Below, one piece after another: positions 35,370 to 43,144 of a stretch of DNA of 64,000 bases (the stretch's first letter is position 1; every line of letters begins with the position of its first letter). Origin of the DNA: Burkholderia sp. 9120 (GTDB lineage Bacteria; Pseudomonadota; Gammaproteobacteria; Burkholderiales; Burkholderiaceae). The translations under genes were made by a program, and so were the position numbers. The stretch lies in assembly GCF_000745015.1 (NCBI RefSeq), contig NZ_JQNA01000002.1:4402001-4466000 (forward strand). Reading direction: 5' to 3'. The notes under the pieces were generated by a model. It was given only the letters and a program-made list of their open reading frames with translations, made no database searches and had not been told where the DNA came from.

Positions 35370-36589
35370 GGGGTGTTTGCGCCAGTGATTGAATCGCCGC
35401 GCGCTTCGGGCTGGTCGATGCGTTGGATGCGCTCGTCAGCCTGCTCGGCCGATGCATGACGCTCCGCATCGCTGTCCTGCGCGGACGCCGTTTCATCCGC
35501 GACCGCCGCATCCGCTTCGACCGTGTCGTCGCCGTATTGCGTTTCAAACGCGCCGGCTTCAAGTCCTTGCTCGCGCAACCAGCGCACCATCGGCTCAACC
35601 GAACCATGCGTGACGATCACGCGACCGGCCTCCGTTGCCTGAATCGCGCTTTGCAAGCTGGGCCAGTCGGCGTGATCCGACAGCACGAAACCGCGATCGA
35701 CGCCGCGTCTGCGCCGCGCGCCACGCAGGCGCATCCAGCCCGACGCAAACGCGTCGCTATAGTCGCCGAAGCGCTTGAGCCACGCGCTGCCTTGCGCGGA
35801 CGGCGGCGCCACGATCAACGCCTGGCGGAACATCGCCTTGTCCTTACGCTCGATTTCGCTGACCAGCCTGACCGGCGGCAACGGCACACCGGCGTCGCGA
35901 TACGCGCGATTGAGCGGTTCGACGGCGCCATGACAGAAGATCGGGCCGATGCCCGCGTCGACGCTGGCCAGCACGCGCTGCGCCTTGCCGAACGAATAGC
36001 AGAACAGCACCGACGCACGTCCTTCGGAGGCATTGTGGCGCCACCATGAATCGATACCGTCGAACACGCTTTGCGGCGCGTCCCATCGGTAAATCGGCAA
36101 GCCGAAAGTCGATTCGGTGATGAAGGTATCGCAGCGCACGGGTTCGAACGCGTCGCAGGTGGGGTCGGGGTCGAGCTTGTAGTCGCCCGAGGCGACCCAT
36201 ACGCGGCCGGCGTGTTCGATCCGCACTTGCGCGGAACCCAGCACATGTCCGGCGGGATGCAACGACACGACCGTGCCGCCGATCGCGAGACGCTCGCCGT
36301 AAGCGAGCGTTTGCAGCGTAATGCCGGGCAAGCGCGACAGCAGCACGTTCGCCCCAGGTTGCGCCGCAAGATAATGCCGATGGCCGAAGCGTGCGTGGTC
36401 GGAATGCGCGTGGGTGATCACCGCGCGCTCGACCGGCCGCCACGGGTCGATGTAGAAGTCGCCCGCCGCGCAATACAAACCTTCGGGGCGCGCGACGACG
36501 AGGTCTTGACTGTCGTCGTGCGTGCGGTCCTGCTTCACAGGCTGCTTCTCGTCCTGCTTCTCATGCTGATTGTCAGACGCGGTATTCAA
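35366..36589 (-). CDS. Ligase-associated metallo-beta-lactamase DNA exonuclease
   Basis: The 407-residue protein has an MBL/beta-CASP-like fold: metal-binding HAHSDHARFGHRHY (about residue 55-68), later Asp/His sites in VASGDYKLDPDPT and LSDHADWPS, and TESTFGLP. It belongs to the SNM1-like exonucleases that accompany ATP-dependent DNA ligases. A TTG start at 36589 was chosen because GGAG lies six bases upstream; a GTG start 35 codons earlier lacks a site. The C-terminal 60 residues are acidic and Ala-rich, without a recognised domain. The helicase and phosphoesterase members of the usual cassette are not next to it here. Confidence 0.88.
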   Translation of the reverse strand: MNTASDNQHEKQDEKQPVKQDRTHDDSQDLVVARPEGLYCAAGDFYIDPWRPVERAVITHAHSDHARFGHRHYLAAQPGANVLLSRLPGITLQTLAYGERLAIGGTVVSLHPAGHVLGSAQVRIEHAGRVWVASGDYKLDPDPTCDAFEPVRCDTFITESTFGLPIYRWDAPQSVFDGIDSWWRHNASEGRASVLFCYSFGKAQRVLASVDAGIGPIFCHGAVEPLNRAYRDAGVPLPPVRLVSEIERKDKAMFRQALIVAPPSAQGSAWLKRFGDYSDAFASGWMRLRGARRRRGVDRGFVLSDHADWPSLQSAIQATEAGRVIVTHGSVEPMVRWLREQGLEAGAFETQYGDDTVEADAAVADETASAQDSDAERHASAEQADERIQRIDQPEARGDSITGANTP

Positions 36590-36878
36590 TGGCGGCTCCG
36601 TTGCGGTGGCCCCCTCGGCCGGTTGCGAAAATCCTGCCCGTTGCCGACCGGTAAGCCTTGCTGCGCAGCGGCAAGCAAACTGTATTCCTGACACGCGCGC
36701 GGCACGCGCCGCAACGGCGTATCGCGCAAGCGAACCGCCGCCAGCCCGCTATCCACGCTCAGTCGAACCACCCAGCCACAGTATGGCTGCGTTCTTGCTT
36801 CTGTTCACGCAATAGAGTTCAGCACGTGGGCAAGGGCGGCCTTCCCGTCACCGTCCGCCACGTGCGCCGCGAGGCCCC

Positions 36879-37781
36879 ATGCAAACGCTCATCGACGAAC
36901 ACGCGTTATATGTCGCGAAACATCCCGGTAGCTTCGTGCTGCAAACGCTGAAGGCGTTCCGCGCGAATCAGGGCCTGCTGCTCGCGGGTGCGGTGGCGTA
37001 TTACGCGTTGCTGTCCATCGTGCCGTTGCTGATCCTGATCGTGATCGTGCTGTCGCGGATGGTCCCGCAGCATGTGCTGCTGACCGCGCTCGGGCATCTG
37101 CTGCAATGGCTCGTGCCGGGGCAATCGAGTGCGCTGGTGCGCGAGCTCGCGAATTTTCTGGCGCACCGCGCGGTGATCGGCTGGGTGCTGCTGGTGACGA
37201 TGATCTTCTTCAGTTCGCTCGCGTTCACCGTGCTGGAAAACGCGATGTCGTTGATCTTCGTGCATCGCGTGGTGGCCAGGCGGCGGCACTTTTTGCTGTC
37301 GGCATTGCTGCCGTATTGCTACATTCTGTTTCTCGGCGTCGGCCTGCTGATCGTCACGTTCGTGTCGAGCGGGTTGGAAGCGATCGGCGCCGAAGGTGTC
37401 GATCTGTTCGGCCTGCATGTGTCGCTGCAAGGGCTCTCGCGAGTGGTGTTGTATCTGCTCGGCCTGGCCGGTGAAATCTTCGTGCTGACGTCGATCTATC
37501 TGGTCATGCCGGTCGGCAAGCCGTCGCTCAAACACGCGCTGTTCGGCGGCGTGGTCGCGGCCGTGCTGTGGGAAATCACCCGCCATGTGCTGGTCTGGTA
37601 TTTCGCCACGCTCTCGCAGGTCAGCGTGGTGTACGGCTCCTTGACCATGGCCATCGTGATCCTGTTCAGTCTGGAATGGCTCGCGACGCTGCTGCTATTC
37701 GGCGCCCAGGTGATCTCCCAATACGAACGCTTCGGACTCGAACCGGCCGGCGCCCCGTTGCCCAAAATTAAAACCGGCTGA
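36879..37781 (+). CDS. YihY/UPF0761-family inner membrane protein
   Basis: The 300-residue protein has six hydrophobic segments and the family opening LLAGAVAYYALLSIVPLLIL (about 31-50), with FFSSLAFTVLENAMSLIF and a C-terminal half containing LLFGAQVISQYERFG. The family was once annotated as ribonuclease BN but is now considered a membrane protein of unknown function. It is separated from the divergent exonuclease gene by nearly 290 bases, in which no clear promoter or hairpin was found. Confidence 0.87.
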   Translation: MQTLIDEHALYVAKHPGSFVLQTLKAFRANQGLLLAGAVAYYALLSIVPLLILIVIVLSRMVPQHVLLTALGHLLQWLVPGQSSALVRELANFLAHRAVIGWVLLVTMIFFSSLAFTVLENAMSLIFVHRVVARRRHFLLSALLPYCYILFLGVGLLIVTFVSSGLEAIGAEGVDLFGLHVSLQGLSRVVLYLLGLAGEIFVLTSIYLVMPVGKPSLKHALFGGVVAAVLWEITRHVLVWYFATLSQVSVVYGSLTMAIVILFSLEWLATLLLFGAQVISQYERFGLEPAGAPLPKIKTG

Positions 37782-38074
37782 AGGCGTTTCATGACGAACT
37801 ACCTGGCGTCGTCAATGCGTATCGCATGACCGGCGCCGGCTGTCTGGCGCGCACACTTCCCGAGCGGGTTAGTCCAGTCGCGATTTGCCACGAGACTGCG
37901 GTAACATCCCTCGATGCCAGCGGGCCTGGCGCAATCGCCGCTTCATGCCCAGCAGGCCTCAGGACACGACGATGAGCATCGCGCAGCGCAACGACTTACC
38001 AACTACCGCCAGCGGCAAACGAATCACGACGCCGGCCATCCACGCCTCGATCGGGCCACGGGTCCCATAACGCA

Positions 38075-40405
38075 ATGTCAAGCACGGACCGCCCGCAGCC
38101 TTCCGCCGACGCACTATTCGAGCACGCCGCCTGCGGCTTGCTGCTGACCGATCACCGCGGCCGCCTCCTGCGCGTCAACGCGAGCTTCTGCGATTGGCTC
38201 GGTTATGACGCCGCCGAACTCATCGACCTGAAGCACCTGCAGGATCTGCTGAGCGCCGGCGGCAAGGTGTTCTATCAGACGCACTGGGCGCCGCTGCTGC
38301 AAACGCAGGGCTCGGTGAGCGAGATCAAACTGAACATGGTGCACCGCGATGGCCACATGGTGCCGATGCTGCTCAACGCAGCATGCCGCCGTCACGGCGA
38401 AGCCGACTTCATCGAGATCGCGGTGCTGATCGTCGAGGACCGTCATAAGTACGAGCAGGAATTGTTGCTTGCACGACGTAACGCGGAGGCTTCGGTGGCC
38501 GCGCATCAGCGCGCGCAACAGGAGTTGCAGGAAAGCCGCGACGTGCTGAGTCTGGCGATGCGCGGCGCGCGCATGGGCGCGTGGTCGCACGAGCCCAAGT
38601 CCGGCAAGTTCTGGTGGAGCCGCGAACTGGAAGCGCTCGCGGGCTACGCCGAAGGACGCTTCGCGAAGATGCCCGGCGGCTTCTTCGAACTGATCCATCC
38701 GCGCGACCTGATCGCGCTCAACGAGGCAGTGGAACGTGCGCTCGCGAGCGGCGACGATTACGTGGTGGAATTCCGCTTTCTGCATGCGAGCGGCGACTGG
38801 TGCTGGATGGAAGGCCGCGGCCGCTCAACCTATGACCGCCAGGGCGAGCCGCTGACCGTCTACGGCCTCGGCACCGACATCACCGAGCGCAAGGAAGCGC
38901 AGACCGTGCTGCTGCGCCAGGCGGCGATTTTCGAGCACCTGAGCGACGCGATCGTGATCACCGATCTGCGCGGCAATATCACCGACTTCAACGTCGGCGG
39001 CGAACGCATGCTGGGTTATCGGCGACGCGAAATTCTCGGCAAACCCATTACGATGTTCCACCCGCAACAAGACGCGTTGCGGGTTCGCCGCGAAGCGCTC
39101 GCCGCGCTCGCCGCCGACGGCACCTGGCGCGGTGAATTGCCGTTCGTGCGGCGCGACAGTTCGCGCGGCGTGTGCGACACCGTCGTCAAACCGCTGGCGA
39201 ACGCGCGCGGCGACATCTACGGCGCGGTTTGCGTGAGCCGCGACATTACCGAGCGACGGCGCGCCGAGCAGCAATTGCAGCGCTTGAATCTCGAACTCTC
39301 GAAGGCCGATCGTCGCAAGGACGAATTTCTGGCCACGCTCGCGCACGAGTTGCGCAATCCGCTCGCGCCGATGCGTAACGTGCTCGAGATTTTGCGGCTC
39401 AAGGAGTTTGCCGATCCGCAACTGAACTGGTCGCGCGACGTGTTCGACCGTCAGTTGCAGCATATGACGCATCTGGTGGACGATCTGCTCGAAGTTTCGC
39501 GCATCACCCAGGGCAAACTGGAGTTGCGCAAGCAGCGCCTCGAACTCGCCCGCTCGATGCAGTCGGCCATGGAAGCGGCGCGGCCCACGGTGCAGGCGTC
39601 ATCGCATCATCTGAGCGTGACGCTGCCGCGCGAGCCGCTTTATCTCGACGCGGACCCGACGCGCCTGTCGCAAATGATCCTCAATCTGCTGAACAACGCC
39701 GCCAAGTACACGCCGCCGGGCGGCCGCATTTCACTCGCGGCAGAGCGCGAAGGCGACGAGGCGGTGATCGTGGTACGCGACTCCGGCATTGGTATTCCGC
39801 GCGAGCATCTGAACAGCGTGTTCGAAATGTTCTCGCAGTTGGCGCCCGCACTCGACCGCTCGCAAGGCGGCCTCGGCATCGGTCTCGCGCTGGTGCGCGG
39901 GCTCGCGGAACTGCACGGCGGCACGGTCGCGGCCTTCAGCGACGGCGCCGGCACCGGCAGCGAGTTCATGATCCGCCTGCCGCTATCGCGCGCGGCGTCC
40001 GCACCGGCGGACCATGCGACGCCCGAACCCGCGCACGCGGCCGGCCTGCGGGTCGTGATCGTCGACGACAACGCGGATGCCGCCGACAGTCTCGCGATGG
40101 TGCTCGAACTCGAAGGCCACGAAGTGCGCACGGCCGGCGACGGTCTCGCGGGGCTCGCGTTGATCGGCGAATTCGCGCCGCACGCCGTGATTCTCGATAT
40201 CGGATTGCCACGGCTCAACGGCTACGAGGTCGCGCGACGGGTTCGTCATGAATATGGCGACGCGAGCATTCTGCTGATCGCGGTAACGGGCTGGGGTCAG
40301 CAGCAGGATAAGCAGACCGCCGTGGAAGCGGGCTTCGATCATCACTTCACGAAACCGGTCGATCCGCGCGAGTTGCAGCAGGTGTTGGGGCGGCAGCGGG
40401 TTTGA
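38075..40405 (+). CDS. Cytoplasmic PAS hybrid histidine kinase with receiver
   Basis: The 776-residue protein has three PAS domains (about 10-130, 150-275 and 280-400), the second and third ending in DITERKEAQ and DITERRRAEQ linkers. A HisKA domain follows with LAHELRNPLAPMRN (about 427), then HATPase with NLLNNAAKYTPPGG and QGGLGIGLALV, and a C-terminal receiver (about 655-770) with Asp in VILDIGLPRLNGYE. No transmembrane helix or haem-type motif is obvious, so an intracellular redox or ligand signal is assumed. The 293 bases upstream, between it and the YihY gene, show no strong feature. Confidence 0.92.
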   Translation: MSSTDRPQPSADALFEHAACGLLLTDHRGRLLRVNASFCDWLGYDAAELIDLKHLQDLLSAGGKVFYQTHWAPLLQTQGSVSEIKLNMVHRDGHMVPMLLNAACRRHGEADFIEIAVLIVEDRHKYEQELLLARRNAEASVAAHQRAQQELQESRDVLSLAMRGARMGAWSHEPKSGKFWWSRELEALAGYAEGRFAKMPGGFFELIHPRDLIALNEAVERALASGDDYVVEFRFLHASGDWCWMEGRGRSTYDRQGEPLTVYGLGTDITERKEAQTVLLRQAAIFEHLSDAIVITDLRGNITDFNVGGERMLGYRRREILGKPITMFHPQQDALRVRREALAALAADGTWRGELPFVRRDSSRGVCDTVVKPLANARGDIYGAVCVSRDITERRRAEQQLQRLNLELSKADRRKDEFLATLAHELRNPLAPMRNVLEILRLKEFADPQLNWSRDVFDRQLQHMTHLVDDLLEVSRITQGKLELRKQRLELARSMQSAMEAARPTVQASSHHLSVTLPREPLYLDADPTRLSQMILNLLNNAAKYTPPGGRISLAAEREGDEAVIVVRDSGIGIPREHLNSVFEMFSQLAPALDRSQGGLGIGLALVRGLAELHGGTVAAFSDGAGTGSEFMIRLPLSRAASAPADHATPEPAHAAGLRVVIVDDNADAADSLAMVLELEGHEVRTAGDGLAGLALIGEFAPHAVILDIGLPRLNGYEVARRVRHEYGDASILLIAVTGWGQQQDKQTAVEAGFDHHFTKPVDPRELQQVLGRQRV

Positions 40406-40534
40406 GGCTGGGTTTGAGCCCTGCGGGCAGCCCTTGCTAAACTAACGCGCTCGTTTCTCGCCGGTTATCCATGTTCAACGATTTCACCATCACCGTGATC
40501 ATCCACGCCCCTTCATCCTGCGGGACGCTTGCGC

Positions 40535-41626
40535 ATGCTTGATCCGGCTCAGGTCACCCGCAGCCTCGCCGCGCGCGGCATCGAGCCCGACGCCAGCCAG
40601 CGCGACGCGATCGCGGCGCTCGTCGCGCTGCTGCATTCGGAAGCCCGGCGCGAGAACGTCGACGCTACGTCTGCGCGCCAGGGCGTCTATTGCCACGGTC
40701 TGCCGGGCCGCGGCAAAAGCCTGGTAGTCGACACCGTGTTCGAACTGGCCACGTGCAGCAAACGACGTTTGCACTTCCACGAATTTCTGCGCGAGATGAA
40801 CCGGCGGCTCGTCAGCGAACCTCGTGGTGACGACCGGCCTGGTTCGGTCTCGCGGCAGTGGCTCGATGGCATCGACCTGCTGTGCTTCGACGAATTCCAT
40901 GTGCACGATATCGCCGATGCGTTCCTGATGGCCCGTTTCCTCGATACCGCGATCAGCCTCGGCACGCGCATCGTGCTGACCTCGAACTACGCGCCGGATG
41001 CGCTGCTGTCCGACCCCGAGTTTCACGAGCGTTTTCTGCCGACCATCGAGCAGATCGAACGCTGCTTCACGGTGATCCATTTCGACGGCGCGCGCGACTA
41101 TCGTTTCGGTGGCGAAGAAGCCGACGCGCCGCGTTTCTTCGCGCCGCTCGACCCGTCGAATCACGACGCGCTTCGGCAGATTTTCGTGCGTCATGAAGGC
41201 GACGATGCGAGCCTCGAACCGGTCACGCTGAGTGCGGCGGGCCGGCCGCTTACCGCCCGTGCGGCGGGCACGGCGTTGCTGTGGGCGGACTTCGACAGCT
41301 TGTGCGTGGCGAGCCGTTCGCACCTCGACTACCTCGATCTCGCCGGGCAGTGGCATGGGCTGATTCTCGACAACCTGCACACCGACTGGCTCACGAAATC
41401 GCATACGTTGCAGCGGCTGGTGTGGCTCGTCGATATTTTCTATGACCGCAAGCGGTCGCTGTTTATCGCGTCCGATCAGCCGATCGAAGCGGCACTTGCA
41501 GGGTTGGAAGGCGCACACGATCTGTCGAGAACGCTGAGTCGGCTCGCGGAAATGCAATCGCGCGGATATCGCAGCACGCTTGAAGATGTGGCCGATGGGG
41601 CTGGGCAAACAGCGGTCGAAACCTGA
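40535..41626 (+). CDS. zapE: AFG1/ZapE-family ATPase
   Basis: The 363-residue protein has an AFG1-type P-loop: Walker A GLPGRGKSLVV (about 57-67), Walker B LLCFDEFHVHDIADAF (about 112-127) and the sensor region RIVLTSNYAPDALL. In E. coli ZapE binds the Z-ring and hydrolyses ATP during division under stress. The ATG at 40535 is taken as start; a TTG two codons earlier is possible. The ribosome binding site is weak. Usually this gene follows a citric acid cycle gene, but here its neighbour is a PAS kinase, so the context is unusual. Confidence 0.88.
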   Translation: MLDPAQVTRSLAARGIEPDASQRDAIAALVALLHSEARRENVDATSARQGVYCHGLPGRGKSLVVDTVFELATCSKRRLHFHEFLREMNRRLVSEPRGDDRPGSVSRQWLDGIDLLCFDEFHVHDIADAFLMARFLDTAISLGTRIVLTSNYAPDALLSDPEFHERFLPTIEQIERCFTVIHFDGARDYRFGGEEADAPRFFAPLDPSNHDALRQIFVRHEGDDASLEPVTLSAAGRPLTARAAGTALLWADFDSLCVASRSHLDYLDLAGQWHGLILDNLHTDWLTKSHTLQRLVWLVDIFYDRKRSLFIASDQPIEAALAGLEGAHDLSRTLSRLAEMQSRGYRSTLEDVADGAGQTAVET

Positions 41627-41696
41627 TTCGCGCCAAGCCTTAAGACGCGAGCGGTCGGCTTCGCTCTGGCGCGAGGCGCAAGCGCAAGCGGCAGCG

Positions 41697-41935
41697 CTAA
41701 ACGCGAGCAGTCAGCAAGGCAACCTCGCGCATCTCCTGCGCGCATTCCTGCAAATCTTGCAATGCAACGGCAAACCCTGCGCGACAGCACAGCGCGCGTT
41801 AGCCCGCGCAAACTCCCTATTCATAAGCTGAAACGACGACTCAACCACGCCCACCCCAGGCGCGGGAATGCGCCCTGCTAACGCCGTTGCGGGCTCATTC
41901 TTCAGCGGATTACGCTCCGCCTCCTTCGTTGCCAT
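41697..41935 (-). pseudogene. Small gene with an apparent single-base frameshift
   Basis: From ATG at 41935 the frame reads MATKEAERNPLKNEPA and continues to FARANARCAVAQ. It then loses coding character at a GGG run (plus-strand CCC at 41775-41777). Adding one G restores QGFAVALQDLQECAQEMREV and ends at TAG (41697-41699), giving a coherent helical protein of about 79 residues. The restored C-terminal half is amphipathic and faintly phasin-like, but no family is recognised. This is either a decayed gene or an assembly error. Its start overlaps the opposite-strand lipoprotein start by two bases. Confidence 0.45.
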
Positions 41936-43019
41936 GATCAGAACCGCTTCTGTCGCCGCAGCACTTTGCGCGGCCTGCCTCACATCGGCTTGCGTCCATA
42001 TCGGCCCGTCCCGTCTCAAAGCCGACCAGGTCGACTACGCCCGCGCGCTAGGCGACGCCAAAAAACGCGAGATTCTCGCCGCCGTGGTCGGCCTGCGTTA
42101 TGGCGATGCGCCGGCCTTCCTGACCGTCAGCAGCATCATCGCCGCCTACACGTTCGACGCCACCGGCGGCGCCACCGCCAACGCCGGTTCCGGCAGCCAG
42201 CCGAGTTACGCGCTCGCCACCGGCAGCGTGTCCTATTCGAATCACCCCACCTTCACGTTCGCGCCGACGACCGGCGAGGCATTCGCGTCCGCGTATATCC
42301 GGCCGCTCGCGCCATCGCTCGTATTGCCGCTTGCCGAGGGCGGCATTCCGATCGATCTGTTGCTACGTATCACCGCGCAATCGGTCGGCGGTTTGCAGAA
42401 CGGCAACGCGCTCGGCGGCGAAAACAGCGCGGGCGCGCCGGGCTTCTTCGAACTGCTGCAAGCGCTGCGTCGTCTGCAGCTCGCGGGCGAACTGAATGTC
42501 GAGTCGCGCCAGGCCGACGCGAAGAGCGGCCAGATGGGCGTGTATCTGGTGATGGGCGCGGCCACCAGCGGCGAATCGCCGCAAACCGGCGCGGATCTCG
42601 CGCGGGTGCGCAAGCTGCTGCATTTGTCCTCAACCACGCGCACGTATGAGATCGTCTACGGACCGTCGTCGTCATCGAAAAAGGGCGACAGTATCCCGAT
42701 GGTCACGCGCTCGGTGCTCGGCATTCTGAGCGATCTCGGCGCGCAGGTTCAAGTGCCCGTCGCGCGTATCGACGATGGGTCGACCAAGCCGACCGTGGGT
42801 CTGATCGGCGGCGAGACGCGACCGACGATCATCGTCCATTCCGGCAAGACGCCCCCCGATAACGTGTATGTGATGATTTCTTATGGCCCATCCTCGTATT
42901 GGGTGGACCGCAACGACTTCGATTCAAAATACGCGTTCACCGTCGTGCAAAATCTGATGGCGCTGGCGGAGGCCGATACGAGCAGCAAGGCCCCGGTGGT
43001 GACGATTCCGGCGAATTGA
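41934..43019 (+). CDS. Lipoprotein of unknown function
   Basis: The 361-residue product begins with a lipoprotein signal: MIRTASVAAALCAACLTSAC with a lipobox ending at the Cys of LTSAC, about residue 20, then VHIGPSRL. The mature protein has no catalytic motif that I recognise; repeated short segments such as SSSSKKGD and a final region SYGPSSYWVDRNDFDSKYAF suggest a soluble, beta-rich domain facing the periplasm. The ATG at 41934 is preferred because it gives a good signal peptide, but no ribosome binding site is evident. An in-frame ATG at 41868 is the alternative. A bidirectional terminator follows. Confidence 0.75.
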   Translation: MIRTASVAAALCAACLTSACVHIGPSRLKADQVDYARALGDAKKREILAAVVGLRYGDAPAFLTVSSIIAAYTFDATGGATANAGSGSQPSYALATGSVSYSNHPTFTFAPTTGEAFASAYIRPLAPSLVLPLAEGGIPIDLLLRITAQSVGGLQNGNALGGENSAGAPGFFELLQALRRLQLAGELNVESRQADAKSGQMGVYLVMGAATSGESPQTGADLARVRKLLHLSSTTRTYEIVYGPSSSSKKGDSIPMVTRSVLGILSDLGAQVQVPVARIDDGSTKPTVGLIGGETRPTIIVHSGKTPPDNVYVMISYGPSSYWVDRNDFDSKYAFTVVQNLMALAEADTSSKAPVVTIPAN

Positions 43020-43061
43020 TTGGAGCGTTCGTTGAAACTGAGGTTATCGGCGTGACATAAA

Positions 43062-43091
43062 AAAACCGGCGGTTTTTACGCCGCCGGTTTT
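43062..43091. terminator. Bidirectional intrinsic terminator between lipoprotein and tkt
   Basis: An 11-bp perfect inverted repeat (43062-43072 with 43081-43091, arm AAAACCGGCGG) has an 8-base loop. A-runs before and T-runs after the GC core make it symmetrical, so it can end transcription of both convergent genes, the lipoprotein (+) and transketolase (-). Confidence 0.88.
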
Positions 43092-43144
43092 GTACTGCGC
43101 ATCATGCAGTTCAAAGCGAACCGAATTAATGCGTTAAAACCCGC

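Noticed and set aside
37972..38070. A 32-residue frame just before the PAS kinase
   Set aside because: Weak ribosome binding site, no hydrophobic or domain features, and not distinguishable from chance.
40471..40542. A 23-residue frame overlapping the AFG1/ZapE start
   Set aside because: Considered as a leader peptide, but no attenuator structure or convincing ribosome binding site was seen.
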